A stretch of 45,276 bases of DNA from Chitinophagaceae bacterium (GTDB lineage Bacteria > Bacteroidota > Bacteroidia > Chitinophagales > Chitinophagaceae): contig CANGWB010000014.1 in assembly GCA_947457465.1 (NCBI GenBank), positions 1 through 45,276 on the forward strand, given 5' to 3'. A program made the translations under genes and the position numbers. The notes below the pieces were generated by a model. That model made no database searches and was not told the DNA's origin. It saw nothing but the letters and a program-made list of their open reading frames with translations. Numbering within the stretch: the first letter of the stretch is position 1; every line of letters starts with the position of its first letter. Below, in pieces: positions 17,670 to 26,219 of the stretch.

Positions 17670-18648
17670 GCCATTGGTTGGCGATCGACACTACCTGTTC
17701 AGGTTCGATTTTCTTCATACAAGAGAAATGCCCGATCGGACAACGCTCATAACCGATCTTGGAGCAGGGACGACACCAAACCTTGTGTTCCAATTGTACA
17801 TGAGCCGTTTCTACGGCTCCATAATAGGGCGTCATGCCAAAGGCTGGAACCGTATTACCCCAAAGAGAAATGATCGGTTTGTGAAAGGCAGCTGCAATGT
17901 GCATGAGGCCGGTATCGCCGGTAATTACAAACTTGGAACGCCTCACCCAATCGGCACTTTCATTTAACGTGAATCGCCCGCAGGCATTGTAGATTTTGAT
18001 CGGATCGGACGAAGCAATGATCTCACCTCTTTCCCTGTCTTCTTTACCCCCCAACAGCACTATAGGATGGTTCAGTTCGTAACAGAGGGCCTGAAAATGT
18101 TCAGTAGGCCAGCGTTTGGTCCCCAACGCAGCGCCGATCACCACAGCGATAAATCCGCCCCATTGTGCGCTGGGTATGTCTTGTCGCGTCAATTGATCTG
18201 AATCGGCCAGAAAATAATCGAGGCCCTGATTGTCATTTTGCACGCCTAGGTGCCTCACCGTATCTAAGTAACGATCAACGATGTGTTTTTTAGGTAAAAC
18301 ATTCAGCTTGAAAGCGGTCAGCAAGTACTTCTCTATGTTCAATTTATAGAAGGAAGAGGCAGGAACACCCAGTGCACGCTTGATCCGCAGTGTTTTGGCA
18401 TTATGATGCAGATCGATGACGGCATCGAAAGATTGCTGCTTCAGCTGGTCGATCAAGAGCGGATAACTTTTATCCCAGAGATGCAACCGATCGATATAGG
18501 GATTATGTTGAAGAACAGAACGAAACGATGCGCGTGTAAGCACATGCACTTCCGCGCCGGGCACCTGCTGCTTGAGACAACGGATCACCGGCGTGGTGAG
18601 TACAATATCACCGATAGAAGAAAGTCGGATGATCAGAAAACGCTTCAT
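17650..18648 (-). CDS. Glycosyltransferase family 9 (heptosyltransferase-like)
   Basis: This 332-residue cytoplasmic-face enzyme of the ADP-heptose:LPS heptosyltransferase family probably transfers a sugar onto lipopolysaccharide core. Typical features are the N-terminal RLSSIGDIVLTTPVIRCL, the central VVIGAALGTKRWPTEHF segment, and the nucleotide-sugar site VITGDTGLMHIAAAFHKPIISLWG. The sugar and acceptor cannot be named. It is the last gene of a four-gene minus-strand unit, starting 2 bases after the MFS stop, and its 3' end overlaps the ABC-F gene by 20 bases. Confidence 0.92.
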   Translation of the reverse strand: MKRFLIIRLSSIGDIVLTTPVIRCLKQQVPGAEVHVLTRASFRSVLQHNPYIDRLHLWDKSYPLLIDQLKQQSFDAVIDLHHNAKTLRIKRALGVPASSFYKLNIEKYLLTAFKLNVLPKKHIVDRYLDTVRHLGVQNDNQGLDYFLADSDQLTRQDIPSAQWGGFIAVVIGAALGTKRWPTEHFQALCYELNHPIVLLGGKEDRERGEIIASSDPIKIYNACGRFTLNESADWVRRSKFVITGDTGLMHIAAAFHKPIISLWGNTVPAFGMTPYYGAVETAHVQLEHKVWCRPCSKIGYERCPIGHFSCMKKIEPEQVVSIANQWLNSSFR

Positions 18649-18650
18649 GA

Positions 18651-19913
18651 TCAGGGAAGTGTTTCTTCCACTTCAAGATAGTTCAGGTCTTTATCAAATG
18701 TTTCCTCTGAGAAATACGCTCCGATGAGTGTGATGCTCATTACGATCATACCCGTCCAGATGGCCGATTGCACCAAAGAAAGATGCCAGCTGTTTTGAAA
18801 AAGGCTCACAAAAAGTAAATTCATCAAGGGCAGAGAACCACGGACCATATTGGGAATAGTTGTTGCAGCCGTGGCTCTTAGATTAGTACCGAATTGTTCA
18901 GCTCCCATTGTGACGAATATGGCCCAGAAACCAGTACTGAAGCCGAGCATGGCACAGGCTAAATAAAGGGTCGTATCATCTTTTACACCACCTCCGAAAA
19001 AGAATATTCCGGAAAGAATGGCAAATGAATAAAACAGATACAATGCCTTTTTGCGGCTTTGAAACCACTGGCTGACAAAACCGATCAGGATATCCCCGAT
19101 CGCGATCGCAGCGTAGGCATACATGATGGATCGGCCGGAGTCGATGTGATTCTCTCCATATAATTCCGTTGCGAAGCGATTACTCAGGTTCACCAATATG
19201 CCGATCACATACCAGGTTGGCAAGCCAATCAGAATGGCGAGAATATATTTCCTTAATCGATTCCGGTTGGTGAAAAACATGAGAATATTACCTCGCTGTA
19301 CCGCTTGTGATTTCACGTGTTCAAACATACCACTCTCTGCCACGGTGATGCGAAGCAACAGCAAACTCAGTCCGAGTGCTCCACCGATCTTATAGCAAAG
19401 CCTCCAATCCGCCGTATAATGAAAAGTAAAATAGGCGGCAACTGCACCGAACAAACCGAATCCGGCAACCAGAGAGGTGCCAATACCTCGCTTGTTCTTA
19501 GGCAGCAGCTCACTGACTAAGGTGATGCCTGCACCGAGTTCTCCGGCCAATCCGATTCCCGCGGCGAAACGGGCATAAGCATATTGATCGACTGTTTGAA
19601 CATACCCGGTCAGAAAATTGGCGGTTGAATAGATCAAGATGGAACCGAACAGTACACTCAAACGACCTTTTTTATCACCCAACACGCCCCACAGGATACC
19701 ACCGATCAACATCCCCCACATTTGCCAGTTGATCACCTGGGTACTGGCCATCATAACAGATTGCTTATCGCCCATATTGACGGACAAACCCGATAAGCTG
19801 GGTTCACGCACGATGGTGAAAAGCAACAGATCATAGATGTCGACGAAATAACCCAGCGCGGCAACAATGACCGCAGGATTCAATAGTGAAGTGTTTTGAC
19901 TCTTGGCAATCAT
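18651..19913 (-). CDS. MFS transporter (sugar/metabolite:H+ symporter type)
   Basis: This is a 420-residue, twelve-helix inner-membrane transporter. The loop 2-3 motif GDKKGRLSVL, the ELLPKNKRG segment after helix 4 and the FDIYDLLL-like first helix (VDIYDLLLFTI) resemble the metabolite:proton symporter branch of MFS (proline/betaine, citrate, shikimate-like). The substrate is unknown. It sits 6 bases after the DedA gene and 2 bases before the glycosyltransferase gene, so it is an internal operon member with no room for its own promoter. Confidence 0.87.
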   Translation of the reverse strand: MIAKSQNTSLLNPAVIVAALGYFVDIYDLLLFTIVREPSLSGLSVNMGDKQSVMMASTQVINWQMWGMLIGGILWGVLGDKKGRLSVLFGSILIYSTANFLTGYVQTVDQYAYARFAAGIGLAGELGAGITLVSELLPKNKRGIGTSLVAGFGLFGAVAAYFTFHYTADWRLCYKIGGALGLSLLLLRITVAESGMFEHVKSQAVQRGNILMFFTNRNRLRKYILAILIGLPTWYVIGILVNLSNRFATELYGENHIDSGRSIMYAYAAIAIGDILIGFVSQWFQSRKKALYLFYSFAILSGIFFFGGGVKDDTTLYLACAMLGFSTGFWAIFVTMGAEQFGTNLRATAATTIPNMVRGSLPLMNLLFVSLFQNSWHLSLVQSAIWTGMIVMSITLIGAYFSEETFDKDLNYLEVEETLP

Positions 19914-19919
19914 AATCGA

Positions 19920-20648
19920 TCAGGAAGCGGGTTTTTGTTTCGGTCCGGATAACATTTTCCAAACCACCGGTGCAGTAGTCACGAATACAATTACCAGTAC
20001 GATCACCTCGAGGTGTTGTTTCAAGTCAAATCCAAATTGAGAGAGGATCCATTTTTGCAAATAGTACCCGGATAGGATCATGCTGCTCACCCAAGCAAAG
20101 CTACCCACCACATTGAAGAAATGAAACTTCTTGGGATCCATTTGAACGATTCCGCCTACAATGGGCGCGAACGTGCGAATGAAAGGAAGAAAACGAGCAC
20201 CGATAATAGCCAGTCCACCGTGCTTTTCATAAAAATCATGTGCCTGATGAAGATATTTTTTCTTGAAGAGAAATCGATCCTTCCATTGATACATCGCCGG
20301 GCCCACTTTTTTTCCTGTCCAGTAGCCAACCATATTGCCTAGTATTCCCATCAACGCGATCAATCCGATCAGCACGGATAAGTCAACCAACTCATACCGT
20401 ACAGAGCCTAACCCGATCGCATCTAAAAAAGTATGGGCCAGTCCTGGCGCATGTGTTTTGTCGTCCATTTCATGCGCAAAAATGCCCGCTACAAACAATA
20501 GTGAGTCGCCGGGTAAGAAAAACCCGACGAACAGTCCGGTCTCTGCAAAAACGACGAACAACAGCAACCACAATCCGCCATTGGCGATATACCATTGAGG
20601 CTGCAATAATTGTGTCCAGTGAAAACTATCCAATAACAAATGAATCAT
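19920..20648 (-). CDS. DedA family membrane protein
   Basis: This 242-residue inner-membrane protein (start at the ATG at 20648; an in-frame ATG at 20723 lies within the upstream symporter gene) belongs to the DedA/SNARE-associated PF09335 family. Members flip or scavenge lipid carriers such as undecaprenyl phosphate or phosphatidylethanolamine. Family motifs are GLFVGFFLPGDSLLF (re-entrant segment with a conserved acidic residue) and GARFLPFIRTFAPIVGG with the conserved arginines. It lies 7 bases downstream of the symporter gene. Placement beside a family 9 glycosyltransferase fits an envelope-lipid role but does not prove it. Confidence 0.93.
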   Translation of the reverse strand: MIHLLLDSFHWTQLLQPQWYIANGGLWLLLFVVFAETGLFVGFFLPGDSLLFVAGIFAHEMDDKTHAPGLAHTFLDAIGLGSVRYELVDLSVLIGLIALMGILGNMVGYWTGKKVGPAMYQWKDRFLFKKKYLHQAHDFYEKHGGLAIIGARFLPFIRTFAPIVGGIVQMDPKKFHFFNVVGSFAWVSSMILSGYYLQKWILSQFGFDLKQHLEVIVLVIVFVTTAPVVWKMLSGPKQKPAS

Positions 20649-20655
20649 GATCTGC

Positions 20656-21897
20656 TTATTCAGAGGGTTCAGTAAGTTCTCCTTCCCACTTGCTAACCGC
20701 GGTCGTGGCCAATGCATTTCCAACTACGTTGGTAGCGGAACGGAACATATCACAGAAATGGTCGATGGGGAGTATGAGTGCGATTCCTTCAGGAGGAATG
20801 TTGAACATGGCACAAGTAGCCGTGACCACCACAAGGGAGGCACGAGGCACACCGGCAATGCCCTTACTGGTCAACATCAATACGAGCAGCATGGTCAGCT
20901 GCGTTCCCAGATCGAGCTGAACACCATAGGCTTGTGCAATGGCCAAACTGGCGAATGTCATGTACATCATGCTTCCATCCAGATTGAATGAATAGCCCAA
21001 CGGCAGGACAAAAGAAACTACTTTATCCTTGCATCCGAAGCGCTCCAACTCTTCTGTCAATTTTGGAAAAACGGCTTCGCTGCTGGATGTACTGAAAGCG
21101 ATGAGGATGGGCTGAGCGATACGACGGATCAGTAATCGCATCCGATTTTTCAAAAGGACAAATCCCACTGTAAAAAGCAAGACCCAAAGCACCCCAATGC
21201 CTACCAGAAAAGAAGCCAGGTACTGTCCGTAGAATATGAATACGCTCAATCCCTTTGTTGCGATCACAGCTGCCATGGCACCGAATACACCGAAGGGGGC
21301 AAAATTCATCACATAACCGACCATCTTTAAGATGATGTGTGAAGCGGCATCCAAGGCCTTCACCACGGGTTTGGAGTAATCATGCAGTGAAGTGGCGGCT
21401 ACTCCGAAGAAAATACTAAACACAACCAATTGAAGGATCTCGTTTTGAGCCATGGCCTCAAAAACACTGCGAGGGAATACGTGATCGATGAATTTGGCCA
21501 GTGAGAACTCCTGTGTTTTGCCAATCAGATCCTGCGCACCGGTCTTATCGGCATTACTCAAATCGATGGCAGTGCCGGGCTGAAAAACATTCACGAGCAC
21601 CAATCCGATCAGCAAGCTGATGAGCGAAGCGTTAAGAAACCAAATAAGTGACTTCCCACCCACACGACCGACTGTTTTGAGATCCCCCAGTTTGGCAATA
21701 CCTACCACCAGTGTACAAAACACCAGCGGGGCGATGATCATCTGCACCAACCGAAGAAAAATCGTAGTGAGCAGCTTTGCGTTCTTGGAGAACGTGGTAA
21801 TAAATTCCGGAGAGCTGTTTTTGTTAATGAGATATCCGACAAAAATACCCAGCGCCATGGCGACCAGGATCCAGATAGTTAAACGATTTGATTTCAT
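20656..21897 (-). CDS. Dicarboxylate/amino acid:cation symporter (DAACS)
   Basis: This 413-residue GltP/DctA-type secondary transporter takes up dicarboxylates or acidic amino acids with Na+ or H+. I start at the ATG at 21897. An upstream ATG at 21996 would add a 33-residue tail that is not family-like. Motifs are FSTSSSEAVFPKL (serine-rich re-entrant loop), GYSFNLDGSMMYM (NMDGT-like motif) and SKGIAGVPRASLVVV (second re-entrant loop). The variant NLDG in place of NMDG does not by itself fix the substrate. It is first in the four-gene minus-strand unit and divergent from the amino acid permease at 22010. No clear -7 box was found in front of it. Confidence 0.93.
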   Translation of the reverse strand: MKSNRLTIWILVAMALGIFVGYLINKNSSPEFITTFSKNAKLLTTIFLRLVQMIIAPLVFCTLVVGIAKLGDLKTVGRVGGKSLIWFLNASLISLLIGLVLVNVFQPGTAIDLSNADKTGAQDLIGKTQEFSLAKFIDHVFPRSVFEAMAQNEILQLVVFSIFFGVAATSLHDYSKPVVKALDAASHIILKMVGYVMNFAPFGVFGAMAAVIATKGLSVFIFYGQYLASFLVGIGVLWVLLFTVGFVLLKNRMRLLIRRIAQPILIAFSTSSSEAVFPKLTEELERFGCKDKVVSFVLPLGYSFNLDGSMMYMTFASLAIAQAYGVQLDLGTQLTMLLVLMLTSKGIAGVPRASLVVVTATCAMFNIPPEGIALILPIDHFCDMFRSATNVVGNALATTAVSKWEGELTEPSE

Positions 21898-22009
21898 ATA
21901 GCTTTTTAGCGTGTCGAAAATCGGCAAAAACAAGGAGGATAAAAAATAATAAAGAAGCCGATGCGGATAGATAAAATCCCTATTTTCCAAGATCATTCAA
22001 CCTCCATAC

Positions 22010-23458
22010 ATGTCCCAATCAACCTCCTCCTCCTTCAAGCCAACGCTGGGCTTGTGGGATGGCACCATGATTGTCGCCGGATCGATGATCGGCTCCGGCA
22101 TTTTTATCGTCAGCGCCGACATCACCCGCAATGTCGGCAGTGCCGGCTGGTTGATCGCCATCTGGCTGATCACCGGATTCATGACACTCACGGCAGCACT
22201 CAGCTATGGCGAATTGAGTTCGATGTTTCCAAAAGCAGGCGGACAATACGTCTATCTTAAAGAGGCATACAACCCCCTGATGGGATTTCTGTATGGCTGG
22301 AGTTTTTTTGCCGTCATTCAAACCGCAACGATTGCTGCAGTTGGTGTCGCTTTTTCAAAATTCCTGGCTTACCTCGTGCCGGAGTTGGGCAATAACTATT
22401 TCCTTTTCGATGCAGGGATTATTAAGGTGTACTCCGGACAACTCGTCTCCATCGCCATTATCACGCTTCTAACCTATATCAATTCCCGAGGGGTCAAAGA
22501 AGGAAAAATCATTCAAACTCTTTTTACATCCGCCAAATTGCTGGCACTTTTTGGATTGATCGCCTTTGGCTTCTTGTTAGCTAAAGAAAGTTTCTGGGCA
22601 CAGAACTGGCAAACCGGGTTCCAGGCACAACAGTACATCGGGGCGGCCGACGCAACGAGTGCTGCGCTGGCAACAAATTGGACCGGGATCTCCGGCGCCG
22701 CACTTATGGGTGCCATTGCTGCTGCCATGGTAGGCTCCATTTTTAGCAGTGATGCCTGGAATAATGTCACCTTCATTGCAGGTGAGATGAAAAATCCACA
22801 TCGGAATATCGGACTGAGTTTATTACTGGGTACCGGTATCGTCACGCTGATCTATGTTTCCGCCAACTTGATGTATCTGAATGTGCTTCCGCTAAATGAA
22901 CTGGCTTTCCCGGCAGATGATCGAGTGGCGGTGGCTGCTGCCAATAAGATATTCCCAGGGGTGGGCACCTATGTGATTGCGGTTCTGATCATGGTCTCCA
23001 CTTTCGGTTGCAACAATGGTCTGATCATGGCGGGTGCCCGGGTATATTATACGATGGCGAAAGACGGACTCTTCTTCAAAAAAGCTGGTTTACTGAATGC
23101 TGTATCCGTTCCGCAAACAGCTTTGTGGATACAGGCTGTCGTTGCCAACATCTGGAGTTTAAGTGGTAAGTACGGACAACTGCTGGATATGATCTCGTTT
23201 GTCGTTGTGCTATTCTATATGCTCACGATCATCGGAATCTTTATTCTTCGCAAAAAAAGACCCGATGCGGAACGACCTTATAAAGCATTCGGATATCCAT
23301 TCCTGCCAGCGCTTTATATCTTGATGGGTGCCGCCTTCTGCACACTGCTGATCATTTACAAGCCTGAGTTCACCTGGCCGGGTTTGATCATTGTGTTGCT
23401 GGGCGTGCCGCTTTATTATTTAGCCATTTCCAGAAATAGGACAAACGCTACTCACTAA
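22010..23458 (+). CDS. Amino acid permease, APC superfamily (LAT-like)
   Basis: This is a 482-residue, twelve-helix amino acid/polyamine/organocation transporter. The unwound helix 1 substrate motif is seen in VAGSMIGSGIFIV (about 20-33), followed by GELSSMFPKAGGQYVYL, both typical of the LAT/SteT branch, usually exchangers of neutral amino acids. A second permease of the same superfamily starts 42 bases downstream. A degenerate -7-like TATTTTCC lies at 21981-21988. Confidence 0.92.
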   Translation: MSQSTSSSFKPTLGLWDGTMIVAGSMIGSGIFIVSADITRNVGSAGWLIAIWLITGFMTLTAALSYGELSSMFPKAGGQYVYLKEAYNPLMGFLYGWSFFAVIQTATIAAVGVAFSKFLAYLVPELGNNYFLFDAGIIKVYSGQLVSIAIITLLTYINSRGVKEGKIIQTLFTSAKLLALFGLIAFGFLLAKESFWAQNWQTGFQAQQYIGAADATSAALATNWTGISGAALMGAIAAAMVGSIFSSDAWNNVTFIAGEMKNPHRNIGLSLLLGTGIVTLIYVSANLMYLNVLPLNELAFPADDRVAVAAANKIFPGVGTYVIAVLIMVSTFGCNNGLIMAGARVYYTMAKDGLFFKKAGLLNAVSVPQTALWIQAVVANIWSLSGKYGQLLDMISFVVVLFYMLTIIGIFILRKKRPDAERPYKAFGYPFLPALYILMGAAFCTLLIIYKPEFTWPGLIIVLLGVPLYYLAISRNRTNATH

Positions 23459-23470
23459 CCCCTGAATCAT

Positions 23471-23478
23471 TATCTTAG
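23471..23478 (+). promoter_or_regulatory. Possible -7 element, second permease
   Basis: TATCTTAG has one mismatch to TAnnTTTG and lies 22 bases before the ATG at 23501, so the second permease might also be transcribed on its own. Confidence 0.25.
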
Positions 23479-23500
23479 AGACTTCAAAAACCAACCCTTC

Positions 23501-24997
23501 ATGAGTCTATTTGCCAAGAAATCACTCGACCAGATGCTGGCGCATGCCGCTGACGGTGAGAAAGGACTGAAAAGAACCCTGGGCGCCGGAAACCTGATCG
23601 CCCTCGGTATCGGTGCCATTATTGGTGCCGGATTGTTTGTTCGCACTGCCGCCGCTGCTGGACAAGCTGCTGGTCCGGCCGTAACCCTCTCCTTTGTTGT
23701 TGCTGCCATCGGTTGTGCTTTCGCCGGACTTTGTTATGCAGAGTTTGCTTCCATGATCCCCATCGCCGGTAGCGCCTATGCCTACTCCTATGTAACCATG
23801 GGCGAGCTGGTAGCCTGGATCATCGGTTGGGCCCTGATCATGGAATATGCTTTGGGTGCAGCAACTGTATCCATTGCCTGGAGTGAATACCTGAATAAGC
23901 TTTTGGGGGGGGCGATCCCCTATGAATGGACGCACTCTCCTTTTGAAAGTTTTACAGATTCAAGCGGTGTATTGCATACCGGAATTATGAATGCGCCGGC
24001 GCTTGTGATTCTACTTGCACTGACGTTGCTATTGATCAAAGGAACACAAGAGTCTGCCTTGGTGAATGCGATCATCGTATTCATTAAAGTGGCTATCGTT
24101 CTTTTGTTCATTGCCATCGGATGGCAGTTCATTAACCCTGCCAACCACACACCTTATATGATTCCCGAAGGCACACCGCCTGTGCTTGACAATGCCGGAA
24201 AGGTCATTGCCGACTACAGCGGCTGGAATAAACATGGATGGGGCGGTGTATTAGGTGGAGCAGCGATCGTGTTCTTCGCCTTCATCGGTTTTGATGCTGT
24301 ATCAACCGCTGCACAAGAGGCGAAAAATCCCAAAAGAGATATGCCCATCGGGATTCTCGGATCACTGGTGGTTTGTACGATCCTGTACATTCTCTTCGGA
24401 CACGTTCTAACAGGTGTTGCGCCTTGGCAGGATTTTGTCGATCCGGAAAAAGGACGGGAAGCTTCTGTAGCCTATGCGATCAGCAATTTCATGCCCGGTT
24501 ATGAGTGGTTGGCACAAGCTGTGACCGTTGCGATCCTAGCCGGTTTCTCATCGGTGATCTTGGTGATGCTGATGGGTCAAAGCCGCATTTTCTACACCAT
24601 GAGTAACGACGGTTTGATTCCGAAAGCTTTCGGCGTATTGCATCCGAAATACAAAACACCCTATAAGTCAAACTGGATCCTATTTGTTTTTGTAGGCGCA
24701 TTCGCTGCCTTCGTTCCCGGCCACGTTGCCGGTGATCTTACCAGTTTCGGAACCTTATTCGCCTTTGTATTGGTAAGCATCGGCGTATGGATCCTGCGCG
24801 TGAAATCCCCCAACATGGAAAGACCATTCAAGACGCCATTGGTGCCGGTTGTTTGCTCACTGGGTGCCTTGATCTGCTTGGCCATGATCGTGGGTCTGGA
24901 TCCGCAAACCCTGAAAGTAGCTTTTGCCTGGATGGGTATCGGCCTGATCGTTTATTTTGCTTACAGTCGCCATCACAGTAAGCTGAAAAACGCCTGA
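23501..24997 (+). CDS. Amino acid permease, APC superfamily (CAT-like)
   Basis: This 498-residue inner-membrane transporter belongs to the cationic amino acid transporter (YfnA/YhdG-like) branch. The N-terminal FAKKSLDQMLAHA segment and LKRTLGAGNLIALGIGAIIG (helix 1 with the GAIIGAG substrate motif) are hallmarks, as are FFAFIGFDAVSTAAQEAKNP and RIFYTMSNDGLIP. About twelve to fourteen helices are evident. Despite the CAT name, bacterial members transport various amino acids, so the substrate is open. It is followed by a strong terminator and is the last gene of the unit. Confidence 0.93.
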   Translation: MSLFAKKSLDQMLAHAADGEKGLKRTLGAGNLIALGIGAIIGAGLFVRTAAAAGQAAGPAVTLSFVVAAIGCAFAGLCYAEFASMIPIAGSAYAYSYVTMGELVAWIIGWALIMEYALGAATVSIAWSEYLNKLLGGAIPYEWTHSPFESFTDSSGVLHTGIMNAPALVILLALTLLLIKGTQESALVNAIIVFIKVAIVLLFIAIGWQFINPANHTPYMIPEGTPPVLDNAGKVIADYSGWNKHGWGGVLGGAAIVFFAFIGFDAVSTAAQEAKNPKRDMPIGILGSLVVCTILYILFGHVLTGVAPWQDFVDPEKGREASVAYAISNFMPGYEWLAQAVTVAILAGFSSVILVMLMGQSRIFYTMSNDGLIPKAFGVLHPKYKTPYKSNWILFVFVGAFAAFVPGHVAGDLTSFGTLFAFVLVSIGVWILRVKSPNMERPFKTPLVPVVCSLGALICLAMIVGLDPQTLKVAFAWMGIGLIVYFAYSRHHSKLKNA

Positions 24998-25022
24998 CAA
25001 TCATGAGTAAACGTCAATAATG

Positions 25023-25049
25023 AACGTCCCGGCCCCGCCGGGACGTTTT
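25023..25049 (+). terminator. Intrinsic terminator after permease pair
   Basis: A GC-rich stem (AACGTCCCGGC against GCCGGGACGTT) followed by TTTT lies 25 bases past the second permease stop codon and upstream of the yebC promoter. Confidence 0.85.
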
Positions 25050-25067
25050 CATTTATGGGCATTGCTG

Positions 25068-25075
25068 TACTTTTG
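25068..25075 (+). promoter_or_regulatory. Predicted -7 element, yebC
   Basis: TACTTTTG is an exact TAnnTTTG match ending 20 bases before the ATG at 25096. Confidence 0.5.
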
Positions 25076-25095
25076 CCGCGAACTCAAACCATTTC

Positions 25096-25818
25096 ATGGG
25101 ACGCATATTTGAAGTAAGGAAATCCACCATGTTCGCCCGCTGGGACCGCATGGCTAAGCAATTCACCCGCATCGGAAAGGAGATCATCATCGCCGTTAAA
25201 GCCGGTGGATCTGACCCAGGAACCAATGCAGCCCTTCGCCGTTGTTATCAGAATGCCCGAAGCGTGGGCATGCCAAAAGATCGTGTTGAGGCCGCCATCA
25301 AGCGTGCCCTCGGCAAGGAAATGATCAACTACGATGAGATCCTGTACGAAGGATATGCTCCACACGGCGTAGCCTTATTGGTAGAGACAGCTACAGATAA
25401 TCATGTGCGGACCGTAGCAAACGTAAAATCACATTTCAATAAAGGTGGCGGTGCGTTAGGGAACAGTGGAAGCGTAGCCTTCCAGTTCAAAAAAATGGGT
25501 GTATTTAAATTAAAGCCGGAGGGATTGAATCCGGAGGAACTGGAACTGGAGCTTATTGATTTCGGCTTGGAAGAACTGGGTGAGAGTACAGGGGAGAATG
25601 ACGAGGAGATTCTGGTGATCCGTTGCGGATTCACTGATTTTGGCAATATGCAAAAAGCATTGGAGGATAAAAACATCACGCCGATCAGCGCTGAAACAGA
25701 GTGGATCCCCACCGTTACTGTACCCGTGAATGACGAGCAAGCAGCAGACGTTAGTAAACTCATCGAAAAGCTGGAGCAAGACGATGATGTTCAAAAAGTA
25801 TTCCACAACATGGGATGA
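25096..25818 (+). CDS. YebC/PmpR family regulatory protein
   Basis: This 240-residue cytoplasmic protein of the YebC/TACO1 family includes members that regulate transcription and, in more recent work, help ribosomes pass difficult sequences such as polyproline. Landmarks are the N-terminal [18 protein letters not shown]-like region (here [10 protein letters not shown]), [35 protein letters not shown] and [18 protein letters not shown]. The Gly-rich start MAGHSK of many members is replaced by MGRIFEVRK. Its stop overlaps the start of the DCC protein gene (ATGA), so they are translationally coupled. Confidence 0.95.
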   Translation: MGRIFEVRKSTMFARWDRMAKQFTRIGKEIIIAVKAGGSDPGTNAALRRCYQNARSVGMPKDRVEAAIKRALGKEMINYDEILYEGYAPHGVALLVETATDNHVRTVANVKSHFNKGGGALGNSGSVAFQFKKMGVFKLKPEGLNPEELELELIDFGLEELGESTGENDEEILVIRCGFTDFGNMQKALEDKNITPISAETEWIPTVTVPVNDEQAADVSKLIEKLEQDDDVQKVFHNMG

Positions 25819-26219
25819 TGCAAAGAAAACCGGCGATCATATTTTTCGACGGTCATTGCCATCTCTGTTGCAACTCTGTGCAATTCATCCTGGATCGCGA
25901 CAAAAACGGGTATTTCAACTACGCCCCTAACGAAGGAAAAACGGCAGCATCGCTTTTTAAAAAGCGGATCGGTGATTCAAGTCCCGACTCCATCGTCTTA
26001 CTTGAAAATGACAAATTCTATTTCAAATCCACGGCAGCGCTTCGCATCGCCCGAAAGCTTTCCGGTGCCTGGCCCATCCTATACATATTCATGCTGATCC
26101 CATCGCCGGTGCGCGACTGGGTGTATAATATCATTGCCAAGAACCGATATCGCTGGTTCGGCAGAATGGAATCCTGCTGGATGCCTAAGCCGGAATGGAA
26201 AGAAAAATTTCTGGACTGA
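25815..26219 (+). CDS. DCC family thiol-disulfide oxidoreductase-like protein
   Basis: This 134-residue protein of the DCC (DUF393, PF04134) family is named for its conserved N-terminal Asp and Cys-x-x-Cys pair, here [17 protein letters not shown]. The family is predicted to have a thioredoxin-like fold and redox activity, but the substrate is unknown. The ATG at 25815 overlaps the yebC stop; a second ATG directly follows at 25818. Its stop directly abuts the stop of the convergent E1 gene. Confidence 0.9.
   Translation: MMQRKPAIIFFDGHCHLCCNSVQFILDRDKNGYFNYAPNEGKTAASLFKKRIGDSSPDSIVLLENDKFYFKSTAALRIARKLSGAWPILYIFMLIPSPVRDWVYNIIAKNRYRWFGRMESCWMPKPEWKEKFLD

Noticed and set aside
20649-20723. 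Longer N-terminus for the DedA protein
   Set aside because: It would overlap the end of the symporter gene, and residues 1-25 are unlike DedA proteins.
21898-21996. Longer N-terminus for the DAACS symporter
   Set aside because: The 33 additional residues precede the normal first membrane helix of the family and are AT-rich intergenic-looking sequence; the ATG at 21897 fits the family length.
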